Source: Mesotaenium endlicherianum (taxonomy: Eukaryota; Streptophyta; Zygnematophyceae; Zygnematales; Mesotaeniaceae). Taken from it: DNA of 64,000 bases. The stretch lies in NCBI GenBank assembly GCA_009602735.1, contig WELA01008804.1, positions 1 through 64,000 of the forward strand. The letters are read 5' to 3'. The position numbers were made by a program, and so were the translations under genes. Shown in pieces: positions 22,062-33,500 of the stretch. Numbering within the stretch: position 1 is the first letter of the stretch; every line of letters begins with the position of its first letter. The notes under the pieces were generated by a model that saw only the letters and a list, made by a program, of their open reading frames with translations, searched no databases and was not told where the DNA came from.

Positions 22062-23881
22062 CTAATTACCCTTCCGGTTACCAGAGTTATCTTTCTCCAT
22101 TTTCTTACCCTTATCTGCCTCTTTCTTGGCAGCATTAGCCCATGGTGGTTTCAGATTTGGGTTCTTGGACCAACACTCATCTTCTGAGTGTCCCTTTTTA
22201 CTGCAATGTGCGCATACCTGCGCCTTGCTAGCAGACAATTGCTTAGCATCCGGGTATGGACAATCTCTCTTCTGATGTCTCGATTTTCCGCAATTCCAAC
22301 AGCCCTCTGCTGTCTCAGCAGTGTTGGCGTGCTTAGCAAACCTATTGAAAAACCCGCTCTTCTTCTTAAACTGAAAATTAGAGCTATTGGCCTTAGGATG
22401 AAAGGATTCCTTCCTTCTCTCAGGAGCCATAAGCGTCCTGGAAGCCTCCTTGTACCACACTTTACCTTCCTGGACATTGCGTGCTATTTCAGCAGCCTCG
22501 TTGATGTTCCAGTCGATTCCGCGTTTCCAGATAGGTGCGGCTTGACCTCCCAATCTGTGTCTTTACCCAGACACAATAAGAATTTGTCAGCCACAATCCT
22601 AGGCTCATAGATTCCTGCCTTCTTGGCAAGGTCTACCAATCTGGAATTGACCTCCTTCACTGTCTTATTCTTCTGACGGACAAAATGCACATAACGGTGC
22701 ACCTTAAGACTGCGATCCTCTGGGAATTTTGCTTCAAGCAACTTAAAGAAACGATGCAGACAGTGCTCAGAGTCTAACTGGTCATCCCCAGCCTCCATAT
22801 CCCTACGGCAACTAGCCAACGCTTGCGCATGGCTTGCTTCCGTGGTGGCACTATCACCATGCTGCCCCGTAAAAGGTGCAGCCCTGCGCGTTACTCGTTC
22901 CTGAGCAATAGCAATCTTTTCAGACAATTCAGCACACACTTCACGCAATTCTGCGACAGACCCAGCATCATCATCTCGAGTAGCCGCTCGCTGCTGACCC
23001 TCGGTGAGTTGCCTCATGGCATCTGTTAGTTCTTGTGTTAGTGCAACTAAGTCTACGCTCTCAACAGGTGCAGCACGTATCGCTCTTCCTGATGACAAAG
23101 CGGACAGGCGGGCTTTCGCAGCCTCTTTCTGGATTTTTAAATCCCTCGCCTTCCTTTGCTCGTCAAACGCCCATTCTTGGATAAGGTTCTCATCCTTCCG
23201 GAATTGGCGATAAAGCAACAAGGCATTCTTGTCCAAGTACTGAACCAAGCTTATAAAAGCGACTGACTGAGTGTAAGAAGAATTCTTTCGGATTTTCTCA
23301 AAGAAATCAGCCCAATAGATCTCATCAAACTCTTTGAAAGTGAGACCATTTCCACCGGTTCGTCCACTAAAACACTTTGTAGACAGCTTGAACTCAGGAT
23401 TTTCATCCTTCTCATCACCAGTCATTTCGAATGGCGACCAAGACTCACTAACTTTACCCCACACGTCGTGCTCTCTGCCCAAGTTGGGTACAAAGGCTTG
23501 CGTGTTATACGGATTTTCACCGTTCGTGGCAGTATGGCGAGACTCGTCTCCCGACGGTTGCTCACTTCACAGGTTATCCGTGCGCTCACATGTCTCACTT
23601 CCTCGTGTACTCTGGCTTGAATCAGAACCTTCCGCAAGCTCCACAGGGTAGTAGAGTCTTCCACTCCTCAACCGCATGTACAGTTGAATTTCTCCGGGTC
23701 CCCTTCCAGGTTGAGCACTGGCAGCCCTCACAGGCCTCAATCCCCAATTTGCTTGGGAATTTCTATTCACTTGAACCACGGAACCAAAGTTCTCAGTAGT
23801 AGGACGGAAGTCTCTTACTTCCACATAGGCTTTATGCCTTAAGGTTCTTGAGTTCACAAGCGAGCAAATTGTGGTTTGCAA
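22062..23881 (-). pseudogene. E2 gag with two CCHC knuckles
   Basis: The N-terminal part carries MRLRSGR near 23,680, then GNGLTFKEFDEIYWADFFEK (about 23,300-23,360) and a capsid-like part, HCLHRFFKLLEAKFPEDR (about 22,720-22,780). It ends with two zinc knuckles, CWNCGKSRHQKRDC and CAHCSKKGHSEDEC, at about 22,170-22,310. Knuckles bind element RNA for packaging. The copy is broken. Confidence 0.75.
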
Positions 23882-25045
23882 AAATCACACTCTAAGCAGC
23901 TTGACATACAACGTCAGATTCAGAGAAAATCGCCCTTCAGGCTTTTGCTTAACTTTCACAAAGTCACAGCTTACAAAACTCTGAAACTAAACGTCTATGC
24001 TGGCCTGGGTCAAGCTCTTCACTTAACACCGCGCCTTAGCAGCTCTTCATGACCAGGCTAGGCTCACTGAGTTCTTCACTGAGAGCTTTATCTGTCAATA
24101 CTACTCTCTCTCTTCGAGACACGAATGCGACTTCTGAGAACCTGGAAACTAACACACAACTCACCATTGTAAGGCTGCTTCACACACACTTGTGGCGTTC
24201 GGCCGAATCTGTGCTAGTCTCCTAGCAGATTCTATTCTGCAGTCCTCCTGCTGTCACCAGTGAGATTCCCTCTTGGGAACTCCTACAATCCTAACTTATC
24301 TATGATACACTGAGAAGAATCTTCAGCGTCGGCAGAAGCGCGGGGCCTCGGCCCTCCAATGGCCTTGGGAACTCCTTCTTCTTCTTCGCGCCCATCTTCT
24401 CCTTCCTTCTGCTCCTTCTGCTTCTTGGCAAAAGTGCGTGAGAGTGAATGAATGTCTCAGGCAAGGTTCGTGCCTTTCGCAGGCACCACACAGTGCATCC
24501 TTCGAGAATGCCGTGCTTAGTCACAAAGCTTAGCTGCATGTCGCTTCTGCCTAGCCATGCTCAACTCAAACTTGTAGTCACTCAACATGCATGCACACCT
24601 CGCGACTGTCGCGCGTGGCTGCTTAGCTTCTCAGCTGGCAGTCACGCCTAATTGGCTCATGGCTAAGAACTCCTGCACGGTGTGTACAAGCAAATGCCAC
24701 TTGCTCAAGATTCCCACTCGGGCGGCCGTAATCTATCTTGGCATTGCGGCCATGACCTGGCTTAATCTGCCAGTCACACAGTACTGGACTTGGTACTTGC
24801 TGGGCGACTCATCACTGATCCCCAGCTTCTAGTCTCACGACTGTCTATGCTGTCAAAACCTCCCCGATTCCTGGGTGTGGGGCACATTGACATTGACCCC
24901 TTGGTAGTGGTCTTGATGCTGACATAACCGCTGACTGCGACGAAATCAGTCAAGTGGTCGGTGAGTCAACGTTGACTTTCCGTACCTGGGTGGCCGTAGC
25001 TTGCGCTGCGCGTGCGGCACCGTCAAACGGATAGTAGTCGCGACA
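23882..25045 (-). repeat. E2 5' non-coding region / probable 5' LTR
   Basis: It is homologous to 17,335-18,583. The outer ~90 bp share the word TTGCGCTGCGCGTGCGGCAC with E1. The element end at 25,045 is followed by CTATT and unrelated DNA. The inner LTR boundary is not resolved. Confidence 0.55.
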
Positions 25046-25763
25046 CTATTCAATCACACCTCCATAATTCCGTGTCTGCTTCCTCGAAAACGCTGTATAA
25101 ATTCTCAAATACACAGTGATACACTCTGATCAAGCTTGCTTCTATTTCTCGCAGGATTGGGAGCGGGAAAGTGAGGGCAGAATCGCCCACGAAGTTACCT
25201 TCCAGCCTGATCGAGCCGCCCGAACCCGTTTTCACGTCGAGTGAAATCGGAGGTAGCCGGACTCTTCTCACGAGCTGTGACCGAGGCGTTCGGGCTGCCC
25301 GCGGGCAGAAACGGGGTCGGGCCCCGGGGGACTTCGGGTTCCCCCGCTCCCGTCCCTCCGTCGCCCCGGGAGTTGAGTCTGGCAGGCGCCGCGTCTTGAT
25401 GACTTCATGCTGCTTCGTAAAAGCCATTGCAAGCTACTCCAGCATGTTGTGATACGTCGTAGGCCGTACGTCCAGGATGTCTCTCCCAGAGCTTGAAGTG
25501 GCTTGAAGCCTCGAGGTGCTCTTCTCGGTGTCACCGTACCACCTCTGCTCGACCATTTCTTGAACCATTTCTTGCAACGGCAGGATGTTGAAAGAGTCCA
25601 GCACTGTAAGAGTGGTATGTAAAGAGCGATGTCTTAGTGCAAATAGGAGATGGATACATCCGCTTGTGGTGAGCGAGTGTGGACTAATATGTCAGTGATT
25701 TCAGTGTCCTTATAAGATCACAAGTTGGCAGCAGACGGTATTTGAGCGCTTTCGGCGTTCAAG
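25046..25763 (+). other. Upstream region of the MAPKKK gene with a GC-rich block
   Basis: No transposon is recognisable. A block at about 25,160-25,430 is much more GC-rich than its surroundings and stays open on both strands for 80-125 codons. The minus frame has an Arg/Pro-rich composition (for example RRVRLPPISLDVKTGSGGSI). I cannot assign it; a fragment of rDNA or another high-GC sequence is possible. The rest probably includes the promoter and 5' UTR of the kinase gene. No convincing TATA box was identified. Confidence 0.35.
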
Positions 25764-26309
25764 ATGCCTCTCTTGGACCGTTTGGATTGGGCAAAGAAGA
25801 AGGATAAGCAAGGGAGTACGAATGCGCCTGTAGGGAGTAGCTGGCGTTTTGGGAAGAAGAAAGGGAGCAAAGGCGAAAGTGAGAGTCCACAAGCGAGACC
25901 GCAGTCATCTGAATCGAGCTCTTTGAGAGATAATCCATCAGATTCTCTGGGTATTACTTCCAGCCAGGCAAGTGAGCCAGAGCAGAACGTGGCAGCTGTT
26001 GAGCAGGGGTTCATTGGAAATTTAGGGCCTGTAAACAGACCAGAGTCTCCTGGAGAGCCTTCACAAGAGAGACTACTGCATGAAGGTGGACCTTCAGCAA
26101 GCCCGTCGAGACAATCAAGTGTGACTGAGAATTCAGTCGTCCCTCAGAGTTCCCAGAGGCCTAGAATGTCAGTGGACCTTTCCCGGCCCCCCCCTCCCCT
26201 GTCAATCCCACGGCAGTCGAGTGGTACCAGCAAAGGTGCAGACTATCCCGCGATTTTGCAAGTTCCGAGGCAGGGGAGTGCGGAGCGCGACACTGATGTC
26301 GGCGAGCAG
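25764..26309 (+). CDS. MAPKKK exon 1 (residues 1-182)
   Basis: It starts MPLLDRLDWAKKKDKQ, a basic N-terminus followed by Ser/Pro/Glu-rich, probably disordered sequence with SP sites (for example SRPPPPLSIPRQSS). It ends ...VGEQ at a phase-0 donor (CAG|GTATTG). Confidence 0.8.
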
Positions 26310-27488
26310 GTATTGTATAATTGTAACTGAAGTTTTGTTGTAAATGTGATTTTACAGAGCAAGAACAGCTGCTAGGATGGACATAGGTACATGTAAACAT
26401 CACGACTTCCTGCTGAGGTCATCAGCTTTGATTGAAGGCAAATGGTGTGCTCAATGAAGCATGCCTTGTGGGATACTGGGGGCACAGTTGTGGCAACTGT
26501 GTTTGCCTCTTTTGACGACTTGGCACCTCGTTGTCTTTCAGTGCTCATTGACCTACCTCTAGGACAGACATCTTCTTGGGAAGGGAGGAGAGGGATGGGG
26601 AGTGAGGGGAATTGGCAAGGGGGGTTAATTGCTGCGGCTAACTCATGGGGCACAGGCCAGCCATACACTGCTATGCCTGCTTCTTCTGGAGCTGCCATGT
26701 GGCACGTGGCGCAGGCGGAAGAAGAAGCAGGAGTGTGCAGAGTGGAGCCCAGTCTAGCCAGTGTGTGCAGTAGGCGACAGTTTAGCTCCCTCAGGGGGGT
26801 GGATGCTCAGATGTCTGTCTGACGGCTAAATCCCTCCACGGGCTTTGGCCTCCAAAAAGTTGACTCGTGGATGCTCCGTCATAACACCTGGCGTGTTTCT
26901 TTCGCAACACCTGGCATGGCGTCTGGACTCTTTACGCTTCCACGCCCTTGACAGGATGCCGACGAGCTGCTTGACCTGCGTGGGGGTGTTGACGATGATG
27001 CCGCGACCCTGCCACAAGGCATGAAGTCAATGACAATGCCACAATGACGCACATGCTGCTCTTATGTATACATCCTGGGTGAGGCATACATTGGTCGTCA
27101 CAATCATGGGGCCGGTGTGCGAGCAAGCGTGTGCGCTGCTGCTCGTTCTGCTGCTGCTGCGGGGGCTAGCTCGATGGTCACTGACTGCTGCTTGGTATCA
27201 GCGGCAGTGCTGTGCGAGGCAGGATCGTTTCTGGGATAGACAGGAGTGGACGGGGGCACTTGGATCAAGAGGCTCTGGCATTCAGCTCTGCGTCAGCTGT
27301 TGTCCTCCTTATCACACTGCATATGCAGTGCCTACTCAGCCAGGGCTAGGATCGGGGTGGGGCATGTCATAAGGAGGCATGACGGTCGGGGACGCCACTT
27401 GAGCTTATCCTCTGTGGGTGTGTGTCACATTAGTCGTAAGAAAGATGGAAAAGTGGACGCTCACAACACACACACACGCGCACGCACG

Positions 27489-27522
<34 letters not shown>

Positions 27523-30500
27523 TGCGCGCACGCGCGGGTGCGCTGGTTTCATATGCAAAAGATGTGTTGCTCGTAGACCAATGCACAGTGCATTTCCCTC
27601 TGCGTTGCCCTCCCCCCCTCCGAGAATGTGCGTGCGCGCCTGCAGATCCCGCGCAGCCTGTCCAGCGAGCGCTATGGCGGCGGGGGGGCCGTGTCCAGGA
27701 GCGGATCGGGGCAGGCCATTCCCCGGAGCGACTCGGGGTCCCCCACGGCGTCATCGGCGTCCGTGGGGTGGCGCACGCCACCGCTGGTGGAGCCGCCCTC
27801 GTGGAGTGAGATGAGCCGCGGCAGCAGCGGCCTGCAGTGCCCGCGCCGGGGCCACTGGACCAAAGGCCCCAAGATCGGCTCTGGCGGTTTTGGATCCGTC
27901 TACAAATGCCTCAACAAGTAAGAGGCCCCGCTACACACTCCTCCCCCTCCTCCCCCCCGCCCCTCTTGCTCCCCCCTCTCTTGTTCTCCGCGTTGACAAT
28001 ACCTCTCCCTCCTCTCTACCATCCCGTCTTTGGTCACCTCCGCTCTCCCTCCCCTTCCCCCCTCCCCCTCCCCTTTCCTCTCCTCCCCTCCCCTCGCTTC
28101 CATTGTCGTCCCATCCTGTTTGCAGTTCTCTCTGTTCTTGTGCGACAAAGAAAGGGGCTTCCCGGTTTTAGTTGTGGTCACCTCGTGTTGCACTTGAAAG
28201 TCTTGTCAAGGAGGCCAAGGGAGTCCCCTGACCACGATCAGAATGAAAGCGGGGGAGTAGTTGGGGGCCTGTCTCACTGGTGCGGCGTCTGATCCCTGGC
28301 CTGTCCCATCTCCTGCATATTTTAAGAAGGGCTGGATAGGCGAGGCGCCCGTGCCACGCTGCCAGTTTCCTTCCTGGTCCCGGAGGTGTCAAACGCCAGG
28401 CGTGCGAAGCGGATGTGCCACTTCCAGTGTAAGCGAGAGAGAGGGGCGGAGGGGAGGAGGGGGGGANNNNNNNNNNNNNNNNNNNNNNNNGGAGGGGGGG
28501 AGGGAGGGAGGGATGTGGTCGGGCTGATGGGTTGTGCATCACCATAGGTAAGCAGGGGATTATTTGGTACCGCTGCCACTGCTGCTGCGGCTGACTTGCT
28601 CTCAGGGTGCCGCTGCTGTTGGGCGGGCAAGCTGGGAGGTGGAGGACTGAGGGCATTCTGAGTGGGCGGGGTGCAGCGAGACAGGGGAGTTCTTTGCGGT
28701 GAAGCAGGTGCCGCAGAACTCTGCCGACTCTGCCTTCAGTGCCGTCCAGAGCCTGGAACAGCTCAAATCGGTGCGCCCGCCACCCACCCCATCACGCCCT
28801 TGCCCAGCCAGCCAGCAAGCCAGCTAGAAGAGTTAGACTGGCAGCCAGTCAGTTGGAAGGGCAGACGGACACTAGCCCGTCAGCCAGGCTCAGCAAGTCG
28901 GGTGGTGGGCTCATTGAGATGGGTCAGGCATCCTCCCTGGCACTGGAGGCATGCTGTGTCTCATGTGGTGCTGCAAACGCTCCGCCTCTCTGTCTCTGTC
29001 CCTGCCCCCCCCTCCCCGGAGTTGGAGTGCAGTAGGGCGCCATTCCATGGCAAGCGAAAAACACTCACCAATATTTTTGTAGATGGACATTGCTCCCCGG
29101 GGGCAATCCTGCACCCACCCCTCTCTTTGGGATGACAGACACCCTCAGAGCGAGTGACCAAGTGTTGTACCTTTGCGCGCTTTCTCTTGCAAGGATGGTG
29201 GGCAGATGGGTCGCAGACGGGGGTGGGGCTCACTTTGGTCCTCTTCCTGTGTGGGGCAGAGCAGGCGTCGGCCAAATAAGAAGGCCATGATGCTCCCCCC
29301 CCCCCTCCCCCACTCCCCTCGTGCCTCGTGATGGATTTCCGTCAGGTCCTCCCTCAGGTCCTCCTTTACGCACAACCACCAGCAGCAAGCCAAGATGACA
29401 CAAGCCCTACGCACCATCTTGGCCAGCTTGCATATCAGCCAGTGGTATTGTGCGCGGGGGTGGGGCTGTGAGGCTGGTGGCTTGTGGTGGGGGCTCTACC
29501 TGCAGCGCGTGTGAGCCACGGTGTTGCTGCTGTTTTGGTGGCAGGGGGTTGTTATAGATAGATGTGTGTGATGCCGCACTGTAGCCCAGCCCATGAGCAG
29601 GGCTGGAAAGGCATAAAGAGACAGCTGAAGAGGAGTGGTGGTCTCAGAAGGGTTACTGGGAGAGCAGGAGTGGAAAACGGAACTTTCATAACGTCATGAC
29701 AAGCGAGAGACGGAGGGAGCGGGATGGAGAGATGGACCAGCAGCCGCAACAGCGCGTGGCGGGGGAAAGGGAGCTATATGCTGCCTGGCATTTTGTGGGG
29801 ACCAAGTGTGAGTTCATGCTGAGGGACTGCGGGAGGGGATTGGTGGCATATAATTGCTCAATCTGGCGAAGTCATGAGCTCTTCTGCCGCCTTCTTGCTG
29901 ATGGGTGGGGCTGATTATGTGCGCACCCATGTTCCTGTATGTGTGCGTGCGTCTTGGCGGTGACGGACGAGCGCAGGAGGTGACGCTGCTGAGCCGGCTG
30001 CAGCACCCCAACATTGTGCAGTACATGGGCTCCGATATGGTGCGTTGCGCCCATCCCACCCATTGCACAGGTGGCCCTCGAGCCGCCATGGTGCCAGCTG
30101 GCACACGCTGCCCTTCTCTAATTGCTCTCTCCCCCTCATTTGTGGCCTGGAGCCTCTTGCGAGGCTTTTCACCCCTGGTGTGAATGTTTTGGGTTCTGGG
30201 TTGGAAACATTCACCAGTCACTATATCATTCTCTATGCATGCGTCAACATTGCGCGCCAGCCCTGTCCAGTGACAACTCGGGGCATGTATGCATAGACAC
30301 ACACACACGCAAGTGCACACACACGCGCAGGGACCCACGGCGGGGGCCTGTATGTTCCCCTTCTGCCCTCCCCCCTCCCTTCCCTCGAGCTCATGCACAT
30401 GAGGTGTTGTGGTGCGCTGCCATGGCAGGACGATGAGTTCCTGTACATCTTTCTGGAGTTTGTGGAGTGCGGCTCCATCCAGAAGGTGATGGCCAAGTTC

Positions 30501-33500
30501 CCCGTCTTCTCTGAAGAGCTCATCCGCAACTACACGCGCCAGATCCTGTGCGGCCTCGCTTATCTGCACGACACCGAGACCATCCACAGGTGCGTGAGTC
30601 TCCGCACACGTGCATTACTTGGCTTGCAAGCGCTTCCCGGCGCGACCTGCCTCAAGTCCTTTTGTCTGATGTAGACGTATGTGCATCTTTTGCCCTCTCA
30701 GCCTGCACGTCCCCCTAGGTTCCCCCCATCATTCCCATGTATGACTGAAGGAGAGACAAGATTTATGCCACAAACCCCCTCTATGCGTGGTTGGATCAGC
30801 TTGCTCCACATGAGTGTCATCAGGGCCATCAGCCGCTGACAGGTCTGCGCTCTCTTCGTGACGGCAATGCCATTCATGCGTGGTACTCTTCTTTGACAAG
30901 CACATGTCCTCCAGGGGATGTGGCACCTGCTCACCTGCTGACGGCACTCGGTCCACTTGGATGCAAGAATGTCTGGTTTGGTGGAAACGTTGTCACATGC
31001 GCCAGATTACCGACTGTGTTGAGATTTGTGTGTGTGTGCGCGGGGCGCGCGCGGCCGTCTGACCCACTCTGATGGTGTCTGTGTGCCTGCAATTATGGTG
31101 GTGTGGTGGTGGTGGGCGGGGTTGGGGATGGGATGGGACGGAGGAGAGCAGAGACATCAAGGGGAGCAACATCCTGGTGAACACCCAGGGCCGTGTCAAG
31201 CTGGCCGACTTTGGCGTCGCCAAGTCGGTGAGACAGACACAGTCCACTCCTTAGCTTCACCTGTCTCACTGCTTGTCCGGCCATCCCTTTCCTTGACCTC
31301 AGCGGCACACAAGTCAGAGCTGGGGTTGGATACCAGGCTTACTAGAGTCTTGGTCCTCTCTTTCTCTCTCTCTTCTTTTTAATCATTGTTGCTTAATGAA
31401 CAGAGACACAACTATGTAGTGAACTGTATGTGGGGGATAAGAGGGGGACAGAGAGGGGGGGAAAGAGGAGGGGGATGGGCTTGTTTTGCAATTGTGACCG
31501 TGCTTGGCCAACCTTTTCCTATTCTTTGGTGCAGGCAGTTTCTGAAGTTTTTGCTGCCCTATCGCTCTCTTTGTGGGAAAATAGTTTTGGTTACATTTTG
31601 CGTGGTGATATTACTTTGCAATCTATACAGCCTGTGCTGGGGTGCATTCTACGCTCTGCAGCCCTTCCCTTCTTCCTCACTTCGTGACCGTGACAGAATT
31701 TTGAAGCAACCTTTGCGCACAACTGCTGTCTTCTTTTGCCACCGGTCGGGAGTGGATCGGTGGTGATTTTTGGTGAGGGGCAAGCGGAACGTACTGAGTT
31801 GTTGTGGTGTGTTACATGGCGAGGCCAGTACTCCAACACCGTGGAGATGACAGCTTGCCGAGGCACTGTTTGGTGGATGGCTCCCGAGGTCAGTTAGACC
31901 CCCCCTTCTTCCCCTTCCGTCTGCCACTCCATGCGTCTCATGTCGTGTGTAAACCCCCCCCCCCAAAACCCATCTCTTCCCACCCCATGCCAATCTTTTT
32001 TTGCCCTCTTTTTAGGCATGCCCCGCCTGGCCTGTTTGAGCTTTACTTCTGCCTGTTGATTGATGGTTGCTGGAGGAGGCATGGCACTCATATCTGTCTG
32101 GACGAAGCCAAGTGGGCAAGAGAGATGCCCGCACACCAATGATGGAGAGGGACGCACCATCAGGCAGCTGACTCACTCTCCAGCACTTCTCTGCCTGGCC
32201 ATCCTGAGCAGTTGTAGCACCTGCGAGGTGAGGAGAGTGCGCTAGAGAGCCCTGCTGGCCTTCTGGCTGCAGGTGTGCTCACAAGTGCGTGCTTGCTTGC
32301 CTCTGTGCTGGCGTGTGTGCATGCATGCAGGCTATCAGTGGGCAGGCTTACGATTGGTCGGTGGACATCTGGAGTTTGGGGTGCACGGTCATTGAGATGG
32401 TGACACGTGTGCCCCCCTGGATCGATCCCGAGACGGGCAAGCCCCCCTGGGGACAGATTGACCAGGTACCGCCACTCGCTCTCACTGGAGCCAACTCGGG
32501 CACGCACTTGCATCTGTGCGGGCACTGCATGCCTCTTGGGTATAAGAGTAGCCCTGCTTGCTGCTGCTGCTGCTGCTGGGGGTGGGTATTGCTTGCTGCC
32601 CCTTAAGCATGCATGCATGCATGCAAGCAGCAGCAGCAGGAATATTGGGGACTGTGCTGCTGTTGATGGATGGTGCGCACTGCTACAGATGGCGGCCATA
32701 TTCAAGATCGGGCGAGCCAAGGGCCCCCCTCCGCTGCCCGGCAACCTCTCGCCCGTGGCCAAAGACTTCATCCTGCAGTGCCTCCACATTGACCCGGCCA
32801 AGAGGCCCACAGCCGCCAATCTCCTCTACCATCCCTTTGTACATACCGCCAGCGCCGGCAGCCCCCAGAGGAGCCTTCTTGCACCACCAGCACTATCTGT
32901 CGTGCAGCAGGGTGCCAGCGCTGGCGGAGGCGTGAGCCCTCACGGTGGGGCTGGTCCACCAGTGCCACGTATTGCTCCGAGGAGCCCCGGGAGGCCGACG
33001 CGGATCTCGAGCACGGGCAGTGCATGGTCGACGCGGCAGGGGGGCCCTGAGGAGGCGGCGATGGCAGTGCCGGCGGAGGAGGATTACCCCCCCTCGCCAG
33101 TCCTCTGGAAGGGCCGGGGGGGGGGCTCCAAAATGGAGAGCGGGTCACCGTTTGGGCCGCCTGCACCGCTTGTGTCGGCTCTCTCGCTGCCTGTTGGCGC
33201 CCAGCTGGGGAGCCTGCTGGAGAGCAACATCAGCTACAGAAGCGGCGGCGGCAGCGGCGGCAGCGGCGGCAGCAGCAGCGGTGGTGGTGCTGCACTGCAC
33301 AGTGATGGCAGATACATTTCCTCTGATCACGCCTACCCGGTCCACGGTGGTGGCGGGGTCATGCCAGGTGGGTATGCTGGAGGAGGGCATGCCTACCCGG
33401 ACGGAGCAGGAGCAGGGCCATCAGCAGCGGCTGCAGGAGGGTACGCATTTTACGGGGGAGCACAGGAGGGCCGGGCGGGGGGAGGAGGGTACGCATTGTA

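Larger units (their letters stand above)
19056..25045 (-). mobile_element. LTR element E2 with cytosine methyltransferase, integrase and PHD finger
   Basis: A minus-strand retroelement related to E1. Parts, 5' to 3', are a 5' non-coding/LTR-like zone (25,045 to about 23,882), gag with two CCHC knuckles, a retropepsin-like protease, a DNMT3-like methyltransferase followed in the same frame by integrase, and a terminal PHD finger. I see no reverse transcriptase or RNase H segment in this copy. The outer end TGTCGCGACTAC at 25,045 matches the E1 end. The left boundary is not defined. It is broken, with several breaks, and older than A. Confidence 0.8.

Noticed and set aside
19641-25045. E2 as a host DNMT gene rather than an element
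   Set aside because: The methyltransferase is flanked by gag knuckles, a DTGA protease and an integrase on the same strand, and E1 repeats the same order.
25050-25427. 125-codon minus-strand frame in the GC-rich block as a gene
   Set aside because: An open frame also exists on the other strand, composition is Arg/Pro-biased as expected from GC-rich DNA, and no domain is recognisable.
27461-27540. CRISPR-like or satellite array
   Set aside because: It is a plain CA/CG dinucleotide microsatellite with no spacer structure.
32407-32688. Coding of the last MAPKKK exon extending upstream to 32,407
   Set aside because: The frame is open there, but it would overlap exon 8 in another frame. A good acceptor (CTACAG) at 32,688 joins the kinase motifs in register.
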